From positions 1 through 33,032 of IMG/VR virus record IMGVR_UViG_3300011116_000409: a DNA stretch of 33,032 nt; one strand, given 5' to 3'. The position numbers and the translations under genes are program-made. Under the pieces are notes generated by a model. The model worked only from the letters and a program-made list of their open reading frames with translations, made no database searches and was not told the origin of the DNA. Of this stretch, positions 1 through 7,703 are shown piece after piece. The stretch comes from a virus. Positions within the stretch are counted from its first letter, which is position 1, and the number at the start of each line of letters is the position of its first letter.

Positions 1-1
1 T

Positions 2-325
2 TTCGTGAAGACATATGCAAGCACACCAGATAGTGGCACAGCCGCACTTGATCTAGCAAGCAACAATCACAAAAAGATATACATCATAGGTTTCGATTAT
101 CATAATGGTCTTCATAACAATGTATATGCAGGCACGGCAAACTATAATGCTAAGAATTACAGCACGCCAACTGTGCAAGATGACAAATGGCGTAGCAGAC
201 TATACAACATAGTCAAACAGAACAATGACATAGAATATGTACATGTAACAAATGATACATATGAACATGTGTTACCAAACATCACGACGATGGATATTGA
301 ACGATTCAAGGAGATAATATGTTAG
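2..325 (+). CDS. C-terminal part of the Rossmann-like putative glycosyltransferase (left-edge partial)
   Basis: This is the truncated left-end copy of the gene that is complete at 31491..32090. The reading frame is open from the first full codon at base 2, so the start lies outside the window. The visible 107 residues include the segment IYIIGFDYHNG and an NNVYAGTANY motif. The residue after DYHNG is Leu here and Ser in the right-end copy. The stop overlaps the next start as ATGTTAG, which suggests translational coupling. See the full-length entry for function. Confidence 0.85.
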   Translation, partial: FVKTYASTPDSGTAALDLASNNHKKIYIIGFDYHNGLHNNVYAGTANYNAKNYSTPTVQDDKWRSRLYNIVKQNNDIEYVHVTNDTYEHVLPNITTMDIERFKEIIC

Positions 326-591
326 AATTCAAATATCATGTAGAGACAGGTCCAGACGGTATACGCTGGGTCTCAGTAGAACCATTGATGGAAGACATCG
401 TTGGTAGCATAGATCAGTTGATGAAACTACCCACAGACGATTTAGATGATGATGGCAAGCATATATTAGAGATGAAGATATTGGGCTTGCGCACAGTACA
501 TGAGTTTCTTGGCAGTATCATCACAGCAGACAATCTAAAGAAAATGAAGGCAAACACAGATGCGACAGAAGAAACAAAAGTCATACACTAA
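319..591 (+). CDS. Conserved small acidic protein, unknown function
   Basis: A 90-residue protein that I do not recognise. It is soluble and acidic (LPTDDLDDDGKHILE in the middle) with no signal peptide or membrane segment. The start ATG overlaps the stop of the upstream gene, and AAGGAG precedes it (308-313) with 5 nt between, so the start is well supported. Its 3' end overlaps the next gene by 32 bases. The right-end copy at 32084..32356 encodes the same protein with only synonymous changes (for example at 508-520), which shows purifying selection and supports a real gene. Confidence 0.85.
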   Translation: MLEFKYHVETGPDGIRWVSVEPLMEDIVGSIDQLMKLPTDDLDDDGKHILEMKILGLRTVHEFLGSIITADNLKKMKANTDATEETKVIH

Positions 592-952
592 TGTACCTAA
601 ACTGTTGGTAGACAGACCAACAAACACCAATATACGTGTGTTCGACAAGATGTGTACCGAACTCAGTCCATATATGACTGAACTAGAAGTAGATGCCGTA
701 GTCAGTTTCATGATAGAGATACAGCACAGCAAATGGGATGTGAATCCTTCAGTAGAAGATAGCAAGTCACAACTCAAACTCATACTTGGTTCAGACCGTT
801 TCGATGAAATATGCAAACAATGGAATGTTAAGAATCAGAAATGGTTGACTGTGTTCGGCACAAGGAAATATCGTCATAAGACTGATAAGACATTATGGGA
901 TGGATTAGATGCAACAGATAATCCTGAAGATTACGAGGTCACTTGGATATAA
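560..952 (+). CDS. Unknown protein upstream of the terminase genes
   Basis: A 130-residue protein with no family I recognise. It is predicted mostly helical (MCTELSPYMTELEVDAVVSF), with a basic N terminus (MRQKKQKSYTN) and a C-terminal part rich in Trp and charged residues (DKTLWDGLDATDNPEDYEV). It overlaps the upstream gene by 32 bases; the SD-like GAAGG at 546-550 lies 9 bases before the ATG. Compared with the right-end copy at 32325..32717, residues 12-24 differ in a cluster (VPKLLVDRPTNTN against EPKLLVDRPDTTR) while the rest is nearly invariant. A role in replication or host takeover is possible only by exclusion. Confidence 0.8.
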   Translation: MRQKKQKSYTNVPKLLVDRPTNTNIRVFDKMCTELSPYMTELEVDAVVSFMIEIQHSKWDVNPSVEDSKSQLKLILGSDRFDEICKQWNVKNQKWLTVFGTRKYRHKTDKTLWDGLDATDNPEDYEVTWI

Positions 953-954
953 AC

Positions 955-1164
955 ATGCAACTCAGCGACAACATGAAAAAAGTTAAAGAATATGATGACG
1001 AGACATTCATGGCTTTTGCAAGATACCTGCGCTATAGCATGGTAGAACGTTGGGAAGAGAAATTATTGTTCGATATGATAAACGAACGATTGGCTAGACA
1101 GAATCTACGCATGGAGTGGGGATGCTGTGGTACCAATCAAATATTAAGGAGAGATGAATTATGA
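955..1164 (+). CDS. Small helical protein, unknown function
   Basis: About 70 residues, unknown family. It contains a helical stretch FMAFARYLRYSMVERWEEKL and a C-terminal Cys pair (GCCGTNQ). The ATG at 955 is preferred. A TTG at 943 in the same frame is an alternative, with GAGG at 935-938 only 4 bases before it. The start sits across the stop of the preceding gene, and its own stop overlaps the next start (ATGA type). The right-end copy at 32720..32929 differs by one residue near the start (Lys to Gln in MKKVKEYDDE) although it carries about ten nucleotide changes, so the protein is under constraint. Confidence 0.75.
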   Translation: MQLSDNMKKVKEYDDETFMAFARYLRYSMVERWEEKLLFDMINERLARQNLRMEWGCCGTNQILRRDEL

Positions 1165-1349
1165 AAGATAGCCATTTTTATAAAAGACTTGATGATCAGA
1201 CAGGATTCAAAGCATTAGTGAATATGCTCAAGAATCAACCATTGAACATCGCAGAGCAAGTTTTCGAGAATATCACTACAGAAGCAGAAGATCATCCTAA
1301 GTATGAGCAGATCAAGCAAGTCTGGGAACAAAGATTAGAGCAGTCATGA
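1161..1349 (+). CDS. Small unknown protein, first of a tandem paralogue pair
   Basis: A 62-residue protein. AAGGAGAG precedes the ATG with good spacing. Its pattern is FYKRLDD at the N terminus, a central helix, then EAEDHPKYEQIKQVWEQRLEQ. The next gene has the same scaffold (FYERLNN, then EANDHPRFPILLRAYQKRLQ), so the two are tandem duplicates that have diverged. No catalytic or DNA-binding motif is visible. The start overlaps the upstream stop (ATGA), in line with a tightly coupled early or packaging operon. Function unknown. Confidence 0.78.
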   Translation: MKDSHFYKRLDDQTGFKALVNMLKNQPLNIAEQVFENITTEAEDHPKYEQIKQVWEQRLEQS

Positions 1350-1549
1350 GAAACACATATTTCTATGAACGCTTGAACAACAAGCAGACAGTAGAGACAT
1401 ATATCGAAAAGATCAATACCTACGAACTAGAATTCGCTAAGGTATTATTGGGAAATATCTATCTGGAAGCAAACGACCATCCTAGATTTCCTATTTTGTT
1501 ACGTGCATATCAGAAAAGATTGCAAGATGAACAACATAAAAAAGAGTGA
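1346..1549 (+). CDS. Small unknown protein, second of the tandem paralogue pair
   Basis: A 67-residue protein that starts inside the stop of its paralogue (ATGA overlap). It shares with the upstream gene the N-terminal FY(E/K)RL, the EA.DHP(R/K) motif about 40 residues in, and a C-terminal helix ending QKRLQDEQ. It is predicted all-helical. Its position immediately before the small terminase would allow a role in packaging or as a small regulator, but nothing in the sequence shows it. Confidence 0.78.
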   Translation: MRNTYFYERLNNKQTVETYIEKINTYELEFAKVLLGNIYLEANDHPRFPILLRAYQKRLQDEQHKKE

Positions 1550-1563
1550 TGGAGGAACTATCC

Positions 1564-1935
1564 ATGTCAGAAAATCTGATCAACAATCAGAAAAAATCAG
1601 TAGTCCCGGGAAAGAATGGGGGCTACAGACCAGGCGCGGGACGCAAGAAGGGTCAGACACAGAAACTTTCAGCGCAGAGTATTTTGCAAGAAATAGCGAA
1701 GAAAGACAAGCCTTTCGCAATTGGACTCGCGGAAGACTATCACAACGCACGAATGTCAGGAGACACGCACCTAGTAGTCAAGTATCAGCAGATGATACTA
1801 AACAAGGTAGTCGCTGATAAAGTCGATGTAGATCATACTACAATGGGACAACCATTGACCACGGTGTTTAATTTTCCACAGCGTGAGTTACCTGATTGGA
1901 CTAGTGTAGAAAAGAAAATAACAGTAAAGGAATAA
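1564..1935 (+). CDS. terS: Putative small terminase subunit (TerS)
   Basis: About 123 residues. The start at 1564 is chosen because GGAGG (1551-1555) lies 8 bases upstream; an ATG at 1546 also exists in frame. The N-terminal GGYRPGAGRKKGQTQ is the basic Arg-Pro-Gly-Ala-Gly-Arg-Lys motif common at the start of phage small terminases and other phage DNA-binding proteins. It is followed by a helical region (QSILQEIAKKDKPFAIGLAE and HLVVKYQQMILNKVVADKV) that fits the oligomerisation part of TerS. TerS recognises the packaging site and regulates the large subunit. Its position one gene before the large terminase supports the call. The C-terminal VFNFPQRELPDW may contact TerL (inference). Confidence 0.75.
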   Translation: MSENLINNQKKSVVPGKNGGYRPGAGRKKGQTQKLSAQSILQEIAKKDKPFAIGLAEDYHNARMSGDTHLVVKYQQMILNKVVADKVDVDHTTMGQPLTTVFNFPQRELPDWTSVEKKITVKE

Positions 1936-1940
1936 ATCAA

Positions 1941-2867
1941 ATGGAACTAACAAGTGAAATAACATTTACAAATATGCAGGGCAAACATACGCTTTATAAT
2001 CAGAATTATTATAAAGACAATTATATCGTGCCCTATGTCAAAGGATTCACAGAATACTTGAACGCATGTCCAACACGCTATAATCCTGCGTTCTATGCAT
2101 ATAAGACAGATGGCATCATAGGTGCTAGCCTAGCATATTATGGCGAGTATACAGAACTAGAGTTGGCATTACTGCGCAATTTCATGAATGAAGAGGTCAT
2201 AGCCTATGATATCGGTGCCAATATTGGTTATCATACTGTAGGATTAGCGAAATCTTGCAAACATGTCTATGCATTTGAACCAAATCAAAAAAACCTCGAT
2301 CTTTTGCATATCAATATCACGCATGACAAAAACGTAGACATATTTGAATGCGCCATCAGCGATAGTGACGGCACCACTATGATCAGCGATTATGAATTAG
2401 GTGATATGGGCAATTATGGCGAGTGCAAACTAACTGATAAGGGCCAAGAATGCATAAAGCGTAGCATAGATTCATTAGTGAAAGAAAATTTGATAGAGCC
2501 ACCTAATCTAATCAAGATCGATGTAGAAGGTCATGAGTACGAAGTGTTCAAAGGCATGGAAGACACTATCAAGAACAATTTGCCTGTGATCATGTATGAA
2601 GCCATGCATTGTGACCTCGCAAATATCTATGACATGTTGAATGGTCTAGCATATACATTATATTGGTTCCCTGTACCTAACTATAATCCAGATAATTTTT
2701 ATAAAAACAAAGAAAACATCTTTGGTCAAGGAGGCGTATTAAACATATTGGCTGTACCATTCCATGTCAATCTAAACACTAATCTACCTAAAGTATCAAG
2801 TCGTGATGAGACATATCAACAGTTGGTAGAAGAGATGTTAAAGAAACAGAATGCAAAATCTGATTGA
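1941..2867 (+). CDS. FkbM-family SAM-dependent methyltransferase
   Basis: A 308-residue class I methyltransferase. The SAM-binding motif I is YDIGANIGYHTVGLA (about residues 89-103), followed by the acidic loop VYAFEPNQKN (109-118) and the FkbM signature LIKIDVEGHEYEVFKG (about 190-205), then MYEA. FkbM enzymes O-methylate sugars or similar hydroxyls. In phages they are often found near structural or surface-modifying genes, so targets could be host glycans, virion glycans or small molecules (inference). The gene lies between the terminase subunits and overlaps TerL by 17 bases, an unusual place for a methyltransferase. It lacks the target-recognition motifs of a DNA methylase. Confidence 0.88.
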   Translation: MELTSEITFTNMQGKHTLYNQNYYKDNYIVPYVKGFTEYLNACPTRYNPAFYAYKTDGIIGASLAYYGEYTELELALLRNFMNEEVIAYDIGANIGYHTVGLAKSCKHVYAFEPNQKNLDLLHINITHDKNVDIFECAISDSDGTTMISDYELGDMGNYGECKLTDKGQECIKRSIDSLVKENLIEPPNLIKIDVEGHEYEVFKGMEDTIKNNLPVIMYEAMHCDLANIYDMLNGLAYTLYWFPVPNYNPDNFYKNKENIFGQGGVLNILAVPFHVNLNTNLPKVSSRDETYQQLVEEMLKKQNAKSD

Positions 2868-4293
2868 CATACCACTATATGGTCAGCAAAGCACGTTATT
2901 GCGTGATTGGTTGAACACCGACAAGCATTGCATAGATATCGTGCCAGTAGGTAGTGGCAAGACATTCTTAGCCGCTATCGCACTACCTATATTTGCTAGC
3001 GATGAACGCTATCACAAAGGTAAAGATATCATATACTCAGCGCCAACAGGTGCTATGATCAAATCATTGATATGGGAACAACTTAAACAGAGTTGCATGA
3101 ACCATTTTAATTTGAAAGATGGTGTCGATATCAATAACTCAGAACTAACCATAAAGTTTCCTAATGGTGTCTTTATACGCTGTAAGAGCGCGGAACAGAG
3201 AGAGAATCTACGCGGTCTTAATGTCGGCATATGGGTAGCCGATGAAGCCTCACTCTATACCCAAGATACACTACAAGAGATCACGAATCGATTGCGTCCC
3301 CGCGTAGGACAACCTGACACAGCAGGTAGATTGATCGTGATCAGCACGCCTAATGGCACAGGACCATTATATGATTTGTTTCAATATGCATTAGAAAGAC
3401 CTGAAAAATATGTAGTCAGACATCTCAATTATCTAGAGATGCGTAGCGGTAATCGTGCATTCATAGAAGAACAGAAACGAATTATAAGTCCATTGAAGTT
3501 CAATCAAGACTATATGTGCCAATTTGAATCTGTGGCAGATCAGTTTTTCTATACTTTTAATAAACATAAACATTGCCGTGAAATCAAAGATAGAGGTGGT
3601 GACATCTATACCTTCCACGATTGGAACAAACGTGTGATGTGCGCTATCGTGGCACAGGTCACTAAAGCAGGTGAGATGGATGGTCGCATAGAGATATTAA
3701 AAAGTTATGCCATACCTGATTGCGGTACAGAAGGCATAGCAAGCGCCATACGTGAAGATTTCCCACGCAGGCGCATCAACAGCATCATAGACATGAGTGG
3801 TGCACAGACTAATCGTGACACTACAAGTCCATTCGGCGTGACAGATAGAACCATCATAGAGAAATATGGCTTCAATATCGTCAACAGTCGCAAGAGCAAT
3901 CCATTAGTCACAGACACAGATAACACATGTAACGCATTCATAGCAAGGAATGGTTTGGTAGTAAAGCCTGATGATAAATATCTACTAGATGCTATACAGA
4001 CATATCACTTTGAGGATGCTAGCCGCAAACGATTAGTGAAATATACTGAGCAACGATATGCACATATAGACGGATTAGGTGACGCATTGCGTTATGGCAT
4101 ACATCACTTGTTCCCGATACAGCATGATAGTGTGCCATATCCAGAGTATATAGGCATGGATCCTAGACTGATGAATCGTGCGAGACCAGGTCTAGAACAC
4201 ATGCCAGAAAGCCCATTGTATCCAGGTGGCCCAAGTTGGCAACAGATATTAGGCGAAGAAACGATTGAACAAGATTATGTCAAATGGAGTTAA
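2851..4293 (+). CDS. terL: Terminase large subunit (TerL), packaging ATPase and nuclease
   Basis: 480 residues, the usual TerL length. The N-terminal ATPase has Walker A PVGSGKT (residues 32-38), Walker B IWVADEAS (about 127-134) and coupling motif ISTPNGTG (164-171). The C-terminal RNase H-like nuclease shows acidic residues in YTFHDWNK (D257), SIIDMSG (D314) and HIDGLGDALRYG (D407, D411), the expected spread for metal coordination. TerL docks on the portal, pumps DNA into the prohead and cuts the concatemer. The ATG lies inside the end of the methyltransferase gene, and the next gene, an HNH nuclease, follows after 3 bases. Confidence 0.95.
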   Translation: MQNLIDIPLYGQQSTLLRDWLNTDKHCIDIVPVGSGKTFLAAIALPIFASDERYHKGKDIIYSAPTGAMIKSLIWEQLKQSCMNHFNLKDGVDINNSELTIKFPNGVFIRCKSAEQRENLRGLNVGIWVADEASLYTQDTLQEITNRLRPRVGQPDTAGRLIVISTPNGTGPLYDLFQYALERPEKYVVRHLNYLEMRSGNRAFIEEQKRIISPLKFNQDYMCQFESVADQFFYTFNKHKHCREIKDRGGDIYTFHDWNKRVMCAIVAQVTKAGEMDGRIEILKSYAIPDCGTEGIASAIREDFPRRRINSIIDMSGAQTNRDTTSPFGVTDRTIIEKYGFNIVNSRKSNPLVTDTDNTCNAFIARNGLVVKPDDKYLLDAIQTYHFEDASRKRLVKYTEQRYAHIDGLGDALRYGIHHLFPIQHDSVPYPEYIGMDPRLMNRARPGLEHMPESPLYPGGPSWQQILGEETIEQDYVKWS

Positions 4294-4296
4294 CAA

Positions 4297-4779
4297 ATGA
4301 GAAAACGCAAGCCAATATTAGAAAGATTATACAAGAGAACAAACATACCATTGAACAAAGATGGCACATATAGCAAGAAGCAATGTTGGGAATGGCATGG
4401 TGTCACTAATAATGCAGGATATGGCATGATGAAAGTCAGCGCAGAATATGGAATGGCTACTGTGCATAGGATCAGCATGGTAGAACACAATAAAACCATG
4501 CAATATGGTGATAAAGTAGAAGTCTTGCATACATGCGGTAACAAATCATGTGTGAACCCTGATCATCTTATGATAGGCGATATCAAGGATAGAGTGAGAT
4601 TACAGATTAAATATAATAATGTAAACAACAAGACTTTTTTCGATAAAAAGTTCATGTGGCCCGTATGTGAGCATTGTGGCGGCACTAACTATAGACCACA
4701 TTTTAAAAGATTACACAGTCTATGTGAATATAATGCGAAGCATAAATACACTATAGACAAAATAACCGGAAAACTATAA
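4297..4779 (+). CDS. HNH endonuclease with C-terminal zinc-finger-like segment
   Basis: 160 residues. The core is an HNH_3-type domain: VHRISMVEHN (about residues 57-66), VLHTCGNKSCVNPDHL (about 82-97). Here the pattern H...C.NKSCVNPDHL carries the catalytic His and the zinc or metal ligands. The N-terminal CWEWHG..NNAGYG resembles the strand region seen in such nucleases. A second Cys cluster (CEHCGG, then HSLC) ends the protein and may bind zinc. HNH proteins beside TerL can assist cos cleavage in HK97-like phages, but this domain type is also typical of free-standing homing nucleases. Both remain possible. Confidence 0.87.
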   Translation: MRKRKPILERLYKRTNIPLNKDGTYSKKQCWEWHGVTNNAGYGMMKVSAEYGMATVHRISMVEHNKTMQYGDKVEVLHTCGNKSCVNPDHLMIGDIKDRVRLQIKYNNVNNKTFFDKKFMWPVCEHCGGTNYRPHFKRLHSLCEYNAKHKYTIDKITGKL

Positions 4780-6423
4780 ATGCTTATAAAAGATTTGATG
4801 AAACGCAATCAGATATACCAGGCTGTTTACCAACAGATGCAGGGATATCAATATGCGTATCTTGGTGGTTATGCGTTTAAGCAATATGTTCGTAAGAAGC
4901 GCCCTAGCGAAGACAGCGCATTATGGATCGATCTGATCAATAACACGGTGGCACAACCTATCAGTCGTTATGTCGTTGACACAATCAATGATGTGTTGTT
5001 CGATCCAGGCGTGAAACGCAACTTACAATTCTGCACACCGTCAGGCGTGCAAGTGAATCCTGAGAACAATGATTGGGTAGAACTGTTCTGCCTAGATGCT
5101 GATCTACAAAATAGAAGTCTAACAGGATTCATGGAACAAGTAGGCGACCTTACTAGCATATTCGGACATTGTTGGGTGGCAGTAGATATGCCTAAACAAG
5201 ATGAAGGCAATCTTGGTAGACCATATTGCTTAGCCATAAGTCCATTAAATGTATGGGATTGGGAATGGGACTACTATTGCGGTAGACCATTATTGAAATA
5301 CGTCAAGGTACTTGAAAACGAAGATGGAAATAACTATTATATCAAATGCCACTACCTTGGCAATGAGAATGAACCTAGCCGTTGGTGTTACTATCAAGTA
5401 CCTAAGCAAAGCGTTGGTGCTAAATTAGATGAGCCAGCAGAAGTATTAGGCGAAGGTTATTATCCTGCAGGCATGAGCATACCTGTGTTCATAGCATATG
5501 GTCGCAAGGACCCACGCACAATCGATCTTGGCGTTAGCGATATCGACTCCGCGAGCGATGCGCAACGTGAACATTATAAATTAGAATGCGAGGCATATAC
5601 AAGCATTCAATTTGCCAAGACTTTGATACGTGCAGAAAAAGGTATAGCAGTACCGGCGCAAGCAGGTGCTATCGTTCGTGCGCAAAAAGATCAGGTAGAA
5701 GCCATACCTGTAAGCACAACTGATGTTGATACCATCATAAAGAAACAGCACGATATATTAGAACAGATCGAAGCATTGACAGGTCTTGGTGGATTGCGTA
5801 CAAGCAAGAATCAAGTACAAAGTGGCATATCAATCATAGAAGAACGCAAGACATTGCACAAGACTGCAAAAGCCAAAGCACGATTGATGGAAGTCACAGA
5901 AGAGATGATATTCACATATGCCGCACGTTTTATGAACCAACGTTGGGCAGGCGAAGTGAGTTATATCACAGACTACGAGAGTAGCGATACCAATTATAGA
6001 TTAGCGTTGATCAGAGCCGCGAAAGAATTCACACAAGATAATGAGATCGTAAATAGTCTCATCACTAAGGAAATCATTGGCATGTTGGCACCACCAGAAG
6101 AAGTGCCAGAGTTCCAAGAAGCATATATCAAGACCATACCTGATATCGATGTTCGCAATCTAATGATGGAACAGACTTCAGAAATCTATAGCCGCGATCT
6201 TGGCGATCAGATACCAAAAGCAGTAAAAGAAAACGATGATGAGACAGAATATGATAACAAAGTCAGCGGCAACGAAGATTATGAAGACGAAGGTGGATTC
6301 GGTGAAGCCACCAACTCACAATTGATGGGTGGCCCTGGCACACCAATACAAAACGTTGGATTAAGTTATTACCCACAGCAAGCCGTCGCTGTACAATTGA
6401 CAGGCATGAACACAGGAAGATAA
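4780..6423 (+). CDS. Portal protein
   Basis: 547 residues, a typical portal length, placed directly after the terminase and nuclease. The N terminus is helical and basic. The middle has RYVVDTINDVLFDPG and a wing-like region with several Trp (NVWDWEWDYYCG). A long helical stretch (about residues 310-400, TIIKKQHDILEQIEALTGLG and ERKTLHKTAKAKARLMEV) matches the stem and clip helices of portals. The C terminus is acidic (KENDDETEYDNKVSGNEDYE) and probably disordered. The portal forms the dodecameric ring at one capsid vertex and binds TerL and the head-tail connector. The call rests on context, length and architecture. Confidence 0.82.
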   Translation: MLIKDLMKRNQIYQAVYQQMQGYQYAYLGGYAFKQYVRKKRPSEDSALWIDLINNTVAQPISRYVVDTINDVLFDPGVKRNLQFCTPSGVQVNPENNDWVELFCLDADLQNRSLTGFMEQVGDLTSIFGHCWVAVDMPKQDEGNLGRPYCLAISPLNVWDWEWDYYCGRPLLKYVKVLENEDGNNYYIKCHYLGNENEPSRWCYYQVPKQSVGAKLDEPAEVLGEGYYPAGMSIPVFIAYGRKDPRTIDLGVSDIDSASDAQREHYKLECEAYTSIQFAKTLIRAEKGIAVPAQAGAIVRAQKDQVEAIPVSTTDVDTIIKKQHDILEQIEALTGLGGLRTSKNQVQSGISIIEERKTLHKTAKAKARLMEVTEEMIFTYAARFMNQRWAGEVSYITDYESSDTNYRLALIRAAKEFTQDNEIVNSLITKEIIGMLAPPEEVPEFQEAYIKTIPDIDVRNLMMEQTSEIYSRDLGDQIPKAVKENDDETEYDNKVSGNEDYEDEGGFGEATNSQLMGGPGTPIQNVGLSYYPQQAVAVQLTGMNTGR

Positions 6424-6427
6424 TACA

Positions 6428-6859
6428 ATGGCATTAGCAGACACATTAAAAGAACAGTTAGGAACATTGGAAGCATGGAAAGTAAAGAGCCAAGGTTTTC
6501 ATTGGAACGTAGAAGGTGAAGGTTTCGTAAGTCTACATGAATTGTTTGGTAAGATTTATGAAGATGCTGACGATGCCATTGACACATTAGCCGAGCATAT
6601 CAGAACATTAGAAGTCTATGCTCCAGGATCTATGAAAAGATTTATAGAATTAAGTGCTATCAAAGAACAAGAAAAAATACCAAAAGCCATGCTTATGGTA
6701 AAAGAATTGATCAATGATAGTGAAATCATTCTAGGTCACCTCGACCAATGCTTTGCGGAGGCGACTAAGGATAATAAACAAGGCATCGCAAATTTTATTG
6801 CTGACCGCCAAGCGGCTCACAGTAAATACTTGTGGATGTTAAAAAGTTACGCAAAGTAA
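6428..6859 (+). CDS. Dps/ferritin-like protein encoded in the head operon
   Basis: 143 residues, slightly shorter than bacterial Dps (about 160). The first helix carries KSQGFHWNVEG, then FVSLHELFGKIYEDADDAIDTLAEH and APGSMKRF, matching the Dps pattern. By alignment to Dps from memory, the ferroxidase ligands His25, His37, Asp52 and Glu56 are present with the right spacing, but the Asp four residues after the second His is Gly41. Dps dodecamers oxidise iron with peroxide and shield DNA. The gene lies 4 bases after the portal with GGAAG before the ATG, so it is expressed late with head genes. It could protect DNA from oxidation, store iron, or have been adopted as a structural protein. Confidence 0.82.
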   Translation: MALADTLKEQLGTLEAWKVKSQGFHWNVEGEGFVSLHELFGKIYEDADDAIDTLAEHIRTLEVYAPGSMKRFIELSAIKEQEKIPKAMLMVKELINDSEIILGHLDQCFAEATKDNKQGIANFIADRQAAHSKYLWMLKSYAK

Positions 6860-6898
6860 AAAACATTCGTTTGTTACGATATAACTAAAAGAGGAAAT

Positions 6899-7672
6899 AT
6901 GAGCGATTATCAGAATGAATTCGTTGGCAACGATACAGCCGAAGTTGTAGACAACGCAGGACAGTCTACAGACGCTAAAGTTAATCCTGGTGCTATACGC
7001 AAGTCTACCACACATTCAATATTGAACGCATTGTCAAACGCAAGCGGTCAACCATTTGAGAGTGTAGAGGCTGCTATCGCATACATGGCAAGAACAGCGG
7101 CGCAAGCAGGTTCTGCACCCGTTGGCCACGCACAGCCAGTGGAACAACCATCACAGCGTAATGGTCGTGTCACCACAAATGATCTACATGAGCAGTTCAA
7201 CAAACTTCAAATGGATCTTGCACGTAAAGAGCAAGCATTGCGTGAAAAAGAGTTGGATGGTGACATCATGAGAAGCATGGGTGAGAAGTTCGATAGCGAT
7301 TTAATGGATTATGCTATAAACAAAGTAAAGTCAAACATTCGTTGGAATGATGATGGCAGTTATAGCATCGTAAATCAAAAAGGACAAGAACGTTATGCAA
7401 TGGATGGTAATCCACTCACGATCTCTGGATTAGTAGAGGAAGTAGCGAAGGGTAATCCTAAGTTACTTAAACAGAGTAATCTAACCGGAGGTTCAGGTAT
7501 GAGACCTGGAAGCAATTTTGCAGGAGCACCTGATGAAGGCATTCCTGACTATACGAAAGACCCAGCCGCGTTCAACGCATGGGCTCAACGTAATGGTCTA
7601 GGTAAACGTGTCGGACTCAAGGCTGCAACTGTAGAAGTACATGCGCAACAGATGTCTCGAAAAATACTCTAA
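6899..7672 (+). CDS. Putative capsid scaffolding protein
   Basis: 257 residues between portal and major capsid, the standard place for a scaffold. The N terminus is low-complexity and acidic. Residues about 95-125 are a charged coiled coil (LHEQFNKLQMDLARKEQALR). The C-terminal half has LTGGSGMRPGSNFAGAP, then YTKDPAAFNAWAQRNGLGKR, a basic tail that could bind capsid subunits. There is no serine protease motif, so maturation by a fused protease is not evident. AGAGGAAAT precedes the ATG. The assignment is by position and composition, not by a family signature. Confidence 0.65.
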   Translation: MSDYQNEFVGNDTAEVVDNAGQSTDAKVNPGAIRKSTTHSILNALSNASGQPFESVEAAIAYMARTAAQAGSAPVGHAQPVEQPSQRNGRVTTNDLHEQFNKLQMDLARKEQALREKELDGDIMRSMGEKFDSDLMDYAINKVKSNIRWNDDGSYSIVNQKGQERYAMDGNPLTISGLVEEVAKGNPKLLKQSNLTGGSGMRPGSNFAGAPDEGIPDYTKDPAAFNAWAQRNGLGKRVGLKAATVEVHAQQMSRKIL

Positions 7673-7703
7673 TTGCCAACAATAGTATAACAGGAGAATT
7701 ATT

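Larger units (their letters stand above)
1..1267. repeat. Left copy of the terminal overlap (genome closes into a circle)
   Basis: Base 1 corresponds to base 31766 and base 1267 to base 33032, with a constant offset of 31765 and no indel. About 48 substitutions separate the copies by eye count, so identity is near 96%. Many changes are synonymous and they cluster in patches, for example around 508-520, 594-635 and 1000-1035. The genome is therefore a circle or concatemer with a unit of about 31.8 kb. The two overlap copies are non-identical, so they come either from two related genomes or from a diverged duplication. Confidence 0.93.

Noticed and set aside
1503-1817. A 104-codon frame overlapping the small terminase in another frame.
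   Set aside because: The terminase frame has a good ribosome site and a recognisable motif; the alternative frame has Ser/Arg-rich shadow composition.
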